Under the pieces are notes generated by a model. It worked only from the letters and a program-made list of their open reading frames with translations, made no database searches and was not told where the DNA came from. From Clostridiales bacterium (GTDB lineage Bacteria; Bacillota; Clostridia; Oscillospirales; Acutalibacteraceae), in contig JAIKWV010000018.1 in the NCBI GenBank assembly GCA_024684435.1, forward strand, positions 1 through 64,000: a DNA stretch of 64,000 nt. The letters are read 5' to 3'. Of the stretch, positions 1-10,700 are shown piece by piece. The first letter of the stretch is position 1, and each line of letters opens with the position of its first letter. The translations under genes were made by a program, and so were the position numbers.

Positions 1-3000
1 GGTGGGAAGTGCTGACGAGCTGTAATTGCCGTCATACGCCACGTTCTCAAGATCGGTGACATCCGAAGGATCACTGGAGCCGGAGCCCTTGTTTTCATCA
101 AAGTGGATGGTGTAGGTCTTCGCCGTCCAGTGTGCGAACAGGGTGTATGCCGTGGTGTTGCTGGAAGCAAGAGGCGTTGACGTTGTGATGTTCTCGTCCC
201 TGTCGCCCACGGTGTGATCTTTAACCACCAATGTGCCATCAGCGGGGTCTGTGTACCAGCCGTCGAATGTGTAACCCTTCCTGCTGACATCCTGATCGGT
301 AGGCAGGGTGGGGTACTTGCCCTTGTATGTCACTGTGATGGTGGTGGTGGGTACGCCTGTCGCCGCGCCGGAGTTTGAACCGCTGGGCACGTTGGCGTCA
401 AACGCCACCTTGTACTCGTTGGCTGTCCACTGGGCGGTCAGGTTATATGTACCCTCGTGAGTGGAGGTAAGGTTCATCATTGAGGAGCTGTCGGTAAACT
501 TGCTCTGGTATGCCTTTACGTTCTTGACGTATGCGGTGTTGCTTGTGCCCTTTGCCGCGCGGAAGATCATGAATTTGTTGGCGGTGGCGGTACCAGTGGA
601 CGCCATTGTATACGTAATGGTATAGGTCGTATAAGTGCCGGTCAAAGCTAAGTCGATCTGACCCATGGTGCTGCTGGTCTGCGTGGTGCCGTTGGAGCAG
701 ACAGCTTTTGCGCAGCCCACATTCATAGGCTCCTCATACAGGAAGATCTGCATGGTGCCGGAGCCCTTGGCTTCAAACACAACTGTGTATTCCTCGTTGG
801 GCTTGAAGGTGTCGTTGAGTTTCCAGTTGACCCCGTTCCAGTCAATGTTTGAGAAGGAGCTGGAAGTACCTGTGGCTGTTCCTTCCTGAGCACGGTCTAA
901 AATATAGCCCTGGGTAGAGCCGGAAGCAGGCGCGCCTGTCCAGCCTGTGAAAGTATAACCCAGATATGTAAAGGAGTTGGCGCGAATAGTGCCTGCCGTA
1001 TCGTATGTAAATGACGAGTCCGCCATGGTCTCGGTGCCGTCGGCGCCGTTCTTGTTATATGTTACGGTATAGGTATTCGCCTCCCACTTTGCGTACAGGT
1101 TTACTGTGTCGCCTGCTGTGGAAGAAAGGCTTGTTACGCTCTGACCGTCTGTGTAGACAACGTTGCCTGCCGCGGTGGTCGCCCAACCTAAGAAGTGCCA
1201 GCCGGTCTTGGAGAAGCCGAGGCTTGACAGGTTCTTTGCCACGCCGTAGGTATGGCTGGAATTTGACATGGTGCCGGTAGCGGCAGAGTCATTTTTATTA
1301 TATTTTACACTATATGTATTACGTTTGTAGTAGAGCTTGAGGACAAGACTGCCGTCCGCCGCGATGGTGCCGCTGGACACTGTGCCGTTTATGCTTGTGT
1401 CGCAGGTAAAGCCCGTGTAGCTCTTGGCTGAGGCGGTAGCGGTTGTGGCGGTGGTGCCGGTCTTGTTCTCTGTAGCAGTCGCGGCGGTGGGATAGGTGCC
1501 GTCCGTTTTCTGCTGATAATGGTAAACAGTATACGCCGTGTCGGTGTTGGGCGCCCACTTGGCGTACAGGTCTACCGTGGCGCCGTTGGTGGATGTGAGA
1601 TTGCTGTAAGAGGTGCTTGCAGCGTAGTTATCGCCCGTACCGTCAGTCGCGGTATTCCAGCCGTCAAAATGGTAACCAGTCTTTGTGTATGGGTTCGCCG
1701 GGGTGGTAAAGTTCACATCATAGGTAGCCGAGGTGTTTGAGGGCGCTGTACCGGTACCGCCGTTTGCGCCGTAGGTCACGGTGTAGGTGTGGGGCGTCCA
1801 CTTAGCGTAGACGGTATGGTTGCTGTCAATGCCGACCTTGGTGGCGCTTGTTATGGGCGCGGCTACGGTGCTTGTATTGCTGATCATCACGTTCTTGATC
1901 TTGCCGTTAAAGCCGTAGGTATCAAGCGAACTTGCCGAGGTGGCGCTGTTACCGGCCTCGCAGCCAAGGAATATGGCGTTGGAGGAGTTGTATGTGATGG
2001 TGGAGCCCCCTGTTGCCGTGCGGCCAACTTCCGCGCCGTCAACGTATAATTTGAGGAGCTGATTCGCGCCGTCAAAGACGAAATCAAAGGCGTGCCAACC
2101 GGAGGATAAAGCCCTGAAATTGTAGATGACTTCTTTATATCCGACTCCGGTAACATATACTTCCACGCCGCCAGCGTCACCGGTGCAGGCAGGCGGACCC
2201 ATGCCCCAGCCGCCGGTCTCGGTACAGGAGATCAGGTGCTGGTTGCCCACGGTGCTCCAATCGTCACGGTAAGCCTCAAGGTGTACGGCGATCTTGTCGG
2301 TGTACATATAGGTTCTGGGGATGATGGCAAAATTGCTCCCGACTTTACCGCCGGAGAAAGTCTTTTCACTGTTGTAGGCGTAGGCGAAACCTACGTTGGA
2401 GGGATTTTGTGTGTACCATTCGTTAAAGGTATAGCCCGTCCTTGAAGGGGTCGCCAAAGTGCCGTAGGCGGAGTCAAAGGTGATACTCTTTGTTGTCGGA
2501 GATACTGTGCCGCCGTTGGCGTTGTAGGTCAGGGTGTAGCCCTGAGCCACCCACTTGGCGTAGAGGTTCACGGTGCCGCCGTTGGTGGACGTGAGGTTTT
2601 TGTAAGAAGTGCTGGCGGAGTAGTTTGTGCCCGTACCGCTGGTGTTTTTGTTCCATCCGCCGAAGTCATAGCCGACTTTGGTAAAGGGATTTGCCGGGGT
2701 GGTGAAGTTTACGTCATATGTAGCTGAAGTGTTTGATGGCGCCGTACCCGTACCGCCGTTGGCGTTGTAGGTCACGGTGTAGGTATTAGCTATCCACTTG
2801 GCGTACAGGTTCACTGTGGCGCCGTTGGTGGATGTGAGGTTTTTGTACGAAGTGCTTGCAGAGTAGTTGGTACCCGTACCGTCGGTTTTGGTATTCCATC
2901 CGCCAAAGTGGTAACCCGTCTTTGTGTATGGGTTCGCCGGGGTGGTGAAGTTCACATTGTAGATACATGATGAATTTGATGGCGCTGTGCCCGAGCCGCC

Positions 3001-4290
3001 GTTTGCGCCGTAGGTCACGGTATAGGTATTCGCCGTCCATTTGGCGTAGATGGTAGTGTTTGCGGTAAATGTTGTGTTGGTGGCAGTAATGGTACCGGAA
3101 GAATTGATCCTGGATGTACCGGTTCCGTCTGAATTGGTGCCGTAGCCGCCGAAGGTATAACCCGTCTTTGAGGGCTTGGTAATGGAGGTTATGGATGATG
3201 TCGCGCCGGAGTTTGAATAAAAGCCAGTGTTATACTTTTCATATATAGTAGTTGTACCGGCGGAGGTGGCAGAATTGTTATTAAGGGTGATAGTATAGGT
3301 CTTATATACAAGGGTGGCGTTGGCGATGGCCGTGGCGGCGTTGTTGATCGCCGTCTGGTTGGATGTGGTGTATCCGTCCTGAAGATCGGCTAAGATGGAC
3401 GCCGCTGTATCAAGAGCACTTTTTAATGCCGCTATGGACTCGCTTGTGTGGTGCGTAGTGTTGCGGTTATTGTATCTCGTAACGCCTGCGGTGTAATTTG
3501 AACGCAGGGTATCTGAGGTGACCGTGGAACGAGTACACCTCTTGTAACCCACATAACGAGCGGATCCTTTATTGTGAGTGATACGGTGCCATGTGGAACC
3601 GGAGCACTGGTTGTTCAAGCAGTAAGCGCATTCATAACTGCTGCTTGTGCTACCCAAAGATTTTACCTCTATAATAGGAGCACCCGCGGAACTTTCCTTG
3701 GTAGCGCAGAGGTATATGTAGCCGTAGCCGGAGCCCATACCTAAAAGCATATCCACAATACCGTCTTGGGAATAAGCCTCAAGGGGTGAACCGCCCACAC
3801 GGTAATATTTGTTATAATTACTGTCCTTGATCCAAGAGCGGCTAGATGACGTATCGTAGCCGTAGGGGCTTTTTGTGATCTTATTCCAGTCCAACTGACC
3901 GCCGTAAACCGAGGTTGCGGTGTGACCGTCGTCTGAGTCAAAGATCTTAAGACCGGTGAGAGCCTCTTGGGGGTTGGTTGTGGTTTTGTAACCCATGCCG
4001 ATCTTCTTCGTACCACTCCATCCCTCCATTAGATCAAGCCAACCAGAATCGGTGGTCCAGCCGGCGTTTTGCATCTGGGTCTTGATGGTGTTCATACTGC
4101 TGCCGTCGTAGCCGATACAAACACCTTTAATGAAAGTAGTGCTGGCAGAGTAGTACTCCGTGGAGTAGACCTTGGAAGAATAGTCTTCATACCCCTTGGG
4201 GAACAATGTCCCGACGTCCGTGAAGAAGAACGTGGTGGTCACCATGACGGCGACGATTATCACGCTCAGCGTCCTTTTAAACAGCTTCAT
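1..4290 (-). CDS. Giant secreted InlB-repeat surface protein, N-terminal part (runs off the left edge)
   Basis: The reading frame is open from an ATG at 4290 to base 1, giving 1430 codons with no stop, so the C-terminus lies outside the window. The ATG follows an AAAGGAGA site and opens a signal peptide (MKLFKRTLSVIIVAVMVTTT). Residues ~40-230 form a domain I cannot name, with a YKTTTNP motif. Residues ~283-330 are a FIVAR-like helical segment. Listeria-Bacteroides (InlB B) repeats follow, ending in LYAKW or similar. They are interrupted by a LamG/concanavalin-like domain (~633-813), a MucBP-like unit (~912-990) and a carbohydrate-binding-module-like domain (~1126-1260). No enzyme domain is visible. 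The layout fits an adhesin or glycan-binding surface protein. It sits just downstream of, and resembles, the giant gene at 4721-19600. Function is inferred from domain type only. Confidence 0.85.
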   Translation of the reverse strand, partial: MKLFKRTLSVIIVAVMVTTTFFFTDVGTLFPKGYEDYSSKVYSTEYYSASTTFIKGVCIGYDGSSMNTIKTQMQNAGWTTDSGWLDLMEGWSGTKKIGMGYKTTTNPQEALTGLKIFDSDDGHTATSVYGGQLDWNKITKSPYGYDTSSSRSWIKDSNYNKYYRVGGSPLEAYSQDGIVDMLLGMGSGYGYIYLCATKESSAGAPIIEVKSLGSTSSSYECAYCLNNQCSGSTWHRITHNKGSARYVGYKRCTRSTVTSDTLRSNYTAGVTRYNNRNTTHHTSESIAALKSALDTAASILADLQDGYTTSNQTAINNAATAIANATLVYKTYTITLNNNSATSAGTTTIYEKYNTGFYSNSGATSSITSITKPSKTGYTFGGYGTNSDGTGTSRINSSGTITATNTTFTANTTIYAKWTANTYTVTYGANGGSGTAPSNSSCIYNVNFTTPANPYTKTGYHFGGWNTKTDGTGTNYSASTSYKNLTSTNGATVNLYAKWIANTYTVTYNANGGTGTAPSNTSATYDVNFTTPANPFTKVGYDFGGWNKNTSGTGTNYSASTSYKNLTSTNGGTVNLYAKWVAQGYTLTYNANGGTVSPTTKSITFDSAYGTLATPSRTGYTFNEWYTQNPSNVGFAYAYNSEKTFSGGKVGSNFAIIPRTYMYTDKIAVHLEAYRDDWSTVGNQHLISCTETGGWGMGPPACTGDAGGVEVYVTGVGYKEVIYNFRALSSGWHAFDFVFDGANQLLKLYVDGAEVGRTATGGSTITYNSSNAIFLGCEAGNSATSASSLDTYGFNGKIKNVMISNTSTVAAPITSATKVGIDSNHTVYAKWTPHTYTVTYGANGGTGTAPSNTSATYDVNFTTPANPYTKTGYHFDGWNTATDGTGDNYAASTSYSNLTSTNGATVDLYAKWAPNTDTAYTVYHYQQKTDGTYPTAATATENKTGTTATTATASAKSYTGFTCDTSINGTVSSGTIAADGSLVLKLYYKRNTYSVKYNKNDSAATGTMSNSSHTYGVAKNLSSLGFSKTGWHFLGWATTAAGNVVYTDGQSVTSLSSTAGDTVNLYAKWEANTYTVTYNKNGADGTETMADSSFTYDTAGTIRANSFTYLGYTFTGWTGAPASGSTQGYILDRAQEGTATGTSSSFSNIDWNGVNWKLNDTFKPNEEYTVVFEAKGSGTMQIFLYEEPMNVGCAKAVCSNGTTQTSSTMGQIDLALTGTYTTYTITYTMASTGTATANKFMIFRAAKGTSNTAYVKNVKAYQSKFTDSSSMMNLTSTHEGTYNLTAQWTANEYKVAFDANVPSGSNSGAATGVPTTTITVTYKGKYPTLPTDQDVSRKGYTFDGWYTDPADGTLVVKDHTVGDRDENITTSTPLASSNTTAYTLFAHWTAKTYTIHFDENKGSGSSDPSDVTDLENVAYDGNYSSSALPT
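1568..3050 (-). repeat. Near-identical ~243-bp InlB-repeat units inside the partial giant gene
   Basis: Two adjacent units beginning near 2564 and 2807 repeat with a period of 243 bp (81 residues). A third copy lies near 1568-1810. They share long stretches of DNA, for example around the motif encoding NLTSTNGATVNLYAKW. This DNA-level similarity implies recent duplication or gene conversion, unlike the diverged repeats of the neighbouring giant gene. Confidence 0.8.
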
Positions 4291-4309
4291 AATATCGCTC
4301 TCCTTTTCG

Positions 4310-4620
4310 CCCTTGTATATATAACGTGATCGTATTTCCAACATGCCCATAAGGAAAAATTTGCCTATGAGTACAGATTCCGATTCTATTATATAATATA
4401 ACTAAAGATTCCGGATTTCAACCCCTCCGGTAAATTTTGTGAGGTTTGTATAACATTTTTGTGGAAAATTTTACAGATGTTCATCGCCGCTTCGCCGTAG
4501 GGGCTGACGACCTCGGCAGCCCTCAAAAATCACAACACCTAACCTGTCGGGGTCGACCCTCATACAATGGGCAAGGGCGGAGCCCTTCCACACCTCTTAC
4601 TTCTTCACTCTTACTTCTTA
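4310..4620. other. Intergenic region with upstream sequence of the partial giant gene and a dispersed repeat
   Basis: No gene is visible. The part next to 4290 is A+T-rich, and a TATAAT-like box on the minus strand (4393-4388) could be the -10 of the partial giant gene, but no good -35 accompanies it. The rest holds a copy of the dispersed repeat also found near 19950 and 24270. Confidence 0.5.
4495..4571. repeat. Dispersed intergenic repeat, copy 1
   Basis: The segment starts CCGTAGGGGCTGACGACC, continues with CTCGGC and CCCTCAAAAA, and has a second part containing GTCGACCCTCATACAATG. A close relative lies at 19950-19990 and an inverted partial relative at 24268-24297. It occurs only between genes in this window. 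No transposase or terminal repeats are visible. Confidence 0.65.
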
Positions 4621-4633
4621 CCTAAAAAACATT

Positions 4634-4669
4634 CCGCCCTGCCCCGGATATTGCTCCGGAACAGGGCGG
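4634..4669 (-). terminator. Rho-independent terminator of the 4959-residue giant gene
   Basis: On the minus strand CCGCCCTG pairs with CAGGGCGG, with an inner CCGG/CCGG pairing, followed by AATGTTTTTT. It lies ~50 bp after the stop codon at 4721. Confidence 0.85.
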
Positions 4670-4720
4670 TTGATGTTAGCTGTTAAGTTTTGCTATGGGA
4701 TTATTCTTGTACGGGGTTTA

Positions 4721-7700
4721 TCATACAAGACCTGAGTAGTATGCCAATGTATCCGCGATCTCTGACTGGCTGAGGCCTTCGTTGAACATTCTGGTAAGTT
4801 CAGCGACGTCATCCTTATTGAATCTGTCGTTTCTGGGGCTGATGAACACATTTGCAGCCACTCTGTAGCAGTCAAGCTCAAAGCCGTTTACAAGACCGTC
4901 GTTTGCAGCGGTGATATCGTTAGCGGTAAATCTGCCGTCGCCGTCAACATCGCCGAAGACTACCAGGTAGTAGCTCTTGAGTTCGTTGCCTGCCGCATCG
5001 CAAAGGGTGATGATAGTACCTGTACCCATTCTTCTGCCGGAAGCCGCGATCTCGATGGTGCCGTTGCCTGTAACTTCAATGAATCTGTCACGGAGATCAG
5101 CCTCTGAGAGGTTCATCTCAACGCCGAAGATGATGCCGTTTGTATCATCAACATAGGTGCCGGAGCCGTCTTTCGCGACGAGCTCGATCTGAGCCTCTGA
5201 CCAGATCGCGTAGAGCGTTGCGCCGCTGGCGGGGATCGCGAAGCTTGTCAGGACATCATCAGCTGTGCCGTCCTGCTTGGTGGACCAGCCGAGGAACTCT
5301 CTGCTACCGTAGGTGATGTCGCCCTGTGCGGGAAGAACTACGTCTGTGCCGACATAATCAAGTATTGATGAGGGCAATGTACCTGTTCCGCCGTTAAGGC
5401 TGAAGGTCACAAGAGCCTTGTTCCTCTCGAAGCTGCCGTTAATAACGATGTTATCCGCGGGCATCTTTGCGGGCAGGTCTACCCAGCCTGAGAACGTGCT
5501 GTTCTCTTTCTGAGGATCTGCGGGAGGCGTGATGAGTGCGTCGTAGTCGTAGGTCTGAACGGTGTACTCTTCACCGTCTACCACGTAGGTGATGGTGTAC
5601 TGATTGATGGTGAAGGTACCTGTTACCTCAACATCGTTTGCGGGCATGGTCTCCGGTACGCCTACCCAACCGTCGAAGGTGTAACCTGTTCTCTGCTGGT
5701 CTGCCAGAGGAGATACGGTGGAACCGTAAGCGTGGTATGTTGTACCGACCTTTACGCCGTCAATGTAGTAGTTGATCTCGTATGTCTTGGCAACGTAGTT
5801 ACCGTAGACGGATACGTTGTTTGCGGGCATGGTCTCGGGGATCTCTGTCCAGCCGGTGAAGTCGTAACCTGTTCTGGTTCCGGGGATGGGCTTGGGAGTA
5901 ACTGCCTGCTGATACTCGTAAGTATCTTCAGCATACTGCTCGCCGTCAACGTAGTAAGTGATCTTGTATGTGCCCTTCTTGAAGGAGCCTGTTACTGTCA
6001 GGTTCTTGATGGGCATTACTGTGGGCAGACCTGCCCAGCCGCCGAAGACGTAACCGGTGGGAGCGGTGGGAGCGGCGGGAGGAACAATGGTCTCTCCCGA
6101 AGCGTAGGTCTGTTCCGCGTAAACCTCGCCATCCATCATGTATGTTACTGTGAAGCTGTCGAGTATGTACTCGCCGAAGACTTCAACATTGTATGAAGGC
6201 ATGGTCTCGGGGATCTCTGACCAACCGGAGAACACGTATCCGGTCTTGTTGGGAAGTGCCGGGCGAGGAGTTACCGTCGCTGTGTACAGGTACTCATCCT
6301 CAGCATACTTCGCGCCGTCTACGTAGTAGATGATCTTGAATGTTGCAAGTGAGTAGGAACCTGTTGTCTCCACATCGTGGGCGGGCATCGCTGAGGGAAG
6401 TCCTTCCCAACCGTCGAACTGATAGCCTTCTCTTGGGGGAGCAGCTATAGGCTCAATGTGGTGAGTGTAAGTGCAGGGAACGGTCATGTAGACCTCACCG
6501 TCAAGCTTATAGATGATGTTGTACTCCTTGGGAACGAATGTGCCGTTGATCTCGATGTTCTCATTGGGCATCATATCGGGGATCTCAGACCAGCCGCCAA
6601 AGGTGCAGCCTTCTTTTTCAGGTATTTCCGTAGGAGCAACGATCTGGTCGCCGTAGTAGTAGGACTGTACTGTGAAGTATACGCTGTCTACATAGTATGT
6701 CACTGTGTAGAGGGTGTGCGTATAGGAGCCGACTACCTGCAGATCGTATGCGGGCATGGTCTCGGGGATCTCTGACCAACCGGTGAAGGTGTAGCCCGTG
6801 ATCTCTTCAGGCTCTTCTCTGAGAGTGATGGGCGCCTGATACTCGTACTCATCGGGTTCGCCGTACTGTACGCCGTCGATGAAGTAGGTCACGTTGTAGG
6901 TATTGATCACGAAGTAAGCTGTGAGGGTTATATCCTCAGCCGGCATCTTTTCGGGAATACCGAGCCAGTTCATGAACCTGTAGCCTGTCTTGGTGGGCTC
7001 TTCTATTGTGGGTTCTACGTATGTGCCGTATACGAACATCTCTTCGCCGTAATACTCGCCCTCGGAGATGTAGGTTACCTTGTAGCTCAAGGGTGAGAAT
7101 GTACCGTGGACATCCACATCCTCAGCGGGCATGACATCGGGAACATCCTGCCAGCCGTTGAACTCGTGACCTTCCTTGGTGGGAACGTAATCGATAACAA
7201 CATCTGCGCCGTAGTTTACGGGAGTACTGCTGTCGTATTCTCCGTCAATGTAGAAGTTGATGTTGTAAGCGTTGACGTTGTATACGCCGTAGACATTCAC
7301 GTTATCAGCGGGCATTGTCTCGGGAACATCCTGCCAGCCGCCGAAGGTGTAACCTGTCTTTGCGGGCGGTGCGTCGATAGCTGTTACAGCATCGCCGTAC
7401 TTGTAGCTGGAGGCGCCGTAGGGTTCGCCGTCAAGGAAGTAGAAGATCTGGTAGGTGTTCGCAAGGAACGAACCGGAAACGTCAACATCCTCTGCGGGCA
7501 TTGTTGCGGGAAGGTTCGACCAACCGGAGAAGGTGTAGCCCTCTCTCGCTTCGGGATCGGGAAGCTGTGTAAGCGTAGCTCCGAAGATCCTTGTGTAGGT
7601 GTCGTAGATCTCCCCGTCAAGGTAATATGTTACGCGGTAGATGTTGGGTGAGAATGTACCAACGATGTTAAGATCGCTTGCGGGCATCGTCTCGGGAAGG

Positions 7701-10700
7701 TTGTTCCAACCGGAGAAGGTGTAGCCCTCTCTCGCTTCGGGATAAACGGCGGGAGTGATCTCAGCGCTGTAGTTGTAGTACTGGGTCTCATACAGCTCGC
7801 TATCCACGAAGTAGTAGATCCTGTAAGAGTTTACGATGTAGTCCGCTGTTACGGTTATATCGTTTGCGGGCATTGTCTCGGGAAGTCCGAGCCAACCTCT
7901 GAATGTGTAGCCGATCCTTGAGGGATTCTCCTGAGGAACGGTGGGTTCTGCGCCGAAAGCAGAATCTATTTCAGCGTACACATCGTCGCCGTCCATGAAT
8001 GTTACTTTGTACATTCTGGCTGTGAACTCGCCTGTTACCGTTATGTTCTCAGCGGGCATTGTCTCGGGAACATTCTGCCATCCGGAGAAGGTGTAGCCTA
8101 CCCTTGCAGAGGGCTCCGCGATGGGAACGACAGTCGTGCCGTAATTGCAGGTCTGGGTATCGTAGTCCTCGCCGTCAACCTTGTAGGTGATGGTGTATGC
8201 CTTGACTGCGAAGTCAGCCTCAAGGACGATGTCCTCAGCGGGCATTGTTGCGGGAAGATTCTTCCAGCCCTTGAATTCATAACCTGTCTTGGATGGATCG
8301 ATGGGCAGGGTGATCTCGCTGCCGAATGAGACAAGTTTTTCGTCGTACTTCACGCCGTCAACATTGAATGTCACCTTGAACTGCTTGGCTATAAATTCGC
8401 CTATTACGGTCACATCGTGGTCAGGCATCAATTCGGGGATGGATGACCAGCCTGAGAATACGTAACCCTCACGCTCAGCGGGAACTGCCATCGGTCTGAT
8501 CGTTGTGTTGTATTCGTATGTCTGATCGCCGTATGCTGCGCCGTCAACAACATAGAATACCTTGTAGGATCTGATGGTGAACACGCCGGTCGCGATCACG
8601 TCCTCAGCAGGCATCTTTTCGGGAAGATTCTGCCATCCGGAGAACTGATAGCCTACCTTTGTGGGAACGGCAAGCGCCTCGATGGTATCGTCGTAATGCC
8701 AGGTCTGCTCGTCGTAATATACGCCGTCAACATAATATGTGACAGTATAATCAATAGCTGTGAAGGAGCCTGTGACCGTTACGTCGTTGGCAGGCATTGT
8801 CTCGGGAACGCCCTGCCAGCCGGAGAATGTGTAACCGGTCCTTGAAAGCTCAGCTATCGGTGTGACAACAGCGCCGTATACGACCTGCTGCGGCTCGCCG
8901 TAAGGTTCGCCGTCAACAACGTAGTTGATGTTGTAGGTGTTGATGGAGAATGCCGCTGTAACGGTTACATCGTTTGAAGGCATGGTCTCGGGAAGATCGT
9001 TCCATCTTACGAAGGTGTAACCTGTCTTTGAAGGTGTCTCCGCGGGAGCTGTGACCGTATCACCGTAAGAATAGGTCTGGGTGGTGACGACCTCGCCTTC
9101 CGCCTTATAAGTTAATGTGTATACGCGAGGAGTGAATACTGCCGTTACGGTAATGTCGTAATAAGGCATGTATCTGGGAAGTCCGTTCCAACTGCTGAAA
9201 TCGTTGCCCGGCTTGGAAGGTGTGATCTCAAGAACGGGGATCTCAATTTCGGGAGCGTAATTCCTGGTTGCGAATACCTCGCCGTCTACCAGGTAGGTAA
9301 CTTTGTAGGTTATTGTTTCAAATGTGCCGTAGATCTCAAGGTTCTCAGCGGGCATTGTTGCGGGAACATTCTGCCAGCCGCTGAATACGTAGCCAAATGG
9401 CGGATCGGGATCCTCGGCGGGAGTGACCTCGGCGCCGAACTCATATGAATACTGTTCTTCGTAACCTATTTCATCAACGATGAACGTGATGCTGTAATAG
9501 TTTCTATAATAGTATACACGAAGCACCAGGCTGCCGTCTCCGGCTATGCTGCCGTTAAGTACGCTTGAGTAAGTATCGCACTCGAAGCCGTCATATGCTT
9601 TGACAGTTGCACTTACGGGCTGTCCGGGCTCGCCGCTGAGCTCAAGAGTCTCGTGGAGCGTATAAGTTGATGCGCCCACATCCTGCCAGTAATACTCAAC
9701 TGCATACGGAGTGTTGGGATCGAGAGTCCAATCAGCGTAAAGCGTGATGTCGCTTGCGGGCATAGTGGTAAAGGCGTATGCAACGCCATTCTCATCCAGC
9801 CAACCGTTGAAGATGCTGCCTCTCTTGGTCGGGTTCGAAGGAGCGGAAACAACTGCGCCGTATTTAGCCGTGATGGGAGCTACGGAGTTGCCGCCGTTGG
9901 TGTTGAATGTAATGGTGACTTGGCTTCTGACATATCTCATAACAAGTGTGAGACTGCCGTCCGGAAGAACTATGCCGGAGGTGGTGCTTGAAGTCTCATC
10001 AAGCACAAAGCCTGTATAAGTTCTTGCCTCAGCGTTTACCAAAGTGTTTGTCTTGCCGCTGAATGTGGCGGTTTCAACCTTTGTGAAGGTACCGTCAAGG
10101 TTCTCCTGATAATACTCAACATTGTAAGGTGTATTTTCGGCTGTTGCCCAGACTGCTGTAAGCTCGATGTTCTCGGCGGGCATTGTGGTGAAGGTGTAGT
10201 CCTCACCGATAGCGTTCTGCCACTTAACGAAGGTGTAGCCGGGATACTGGGGATTCTCAGGAGCCGCAACGACTGTGCCGTAAAGCTGAGTTATGCTGTC
10301 TACACTGCTGCCGCCGTTTGAGTTGAAGCTGATCGTGTAAGAATTTCTTGAATAGTAGAGTGTGAGTACGAGGCTGCCGTCCGCTGCGACCACGCCGCTT
10401 CTTGTGCCCTTGGTCTCATCCAGGGTGAAGCCGGCTATCGGTCCCATGTTCGCGGTCACCGGTGCATCTGTGGTGCCTGCAAGGATGTCAGATGAATACT
10501 CGGTGTAGCCTACAAGGTCTGTATCCTGAGTGTAACGCTTTACGGTGTAAGGAGTATTGGTTGCCGGTGTCCATGTAGCATCAAGAGTGATGTTCTCCGC
10601 AGGCATGGTGGAGAAGATGAACACACTGCCGTTAAGCTTCCAGCCGCCGAATACATAACCGGTCTTTGTCGGGTTACTGGGAGCAGAAATGACCTTGCCG

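Noticed and set aside
5732..6775. Open frames of 105-154 codons on the plus strand inside the giant gene
   Set aside because: They are antisense to in-frame repeats, contain repetitive shadow sequence, and lack ribosome sites. The repeat codon bias keeps the opposite strand open.
5420..9500. Regularly spaced repeats resembling a CRISPR array
   Set aside because: The period is ~186 bp, the units are diverged, and all are in one coding frame. No short identical repeats with unique spacers exist here or elsewhere in the window.
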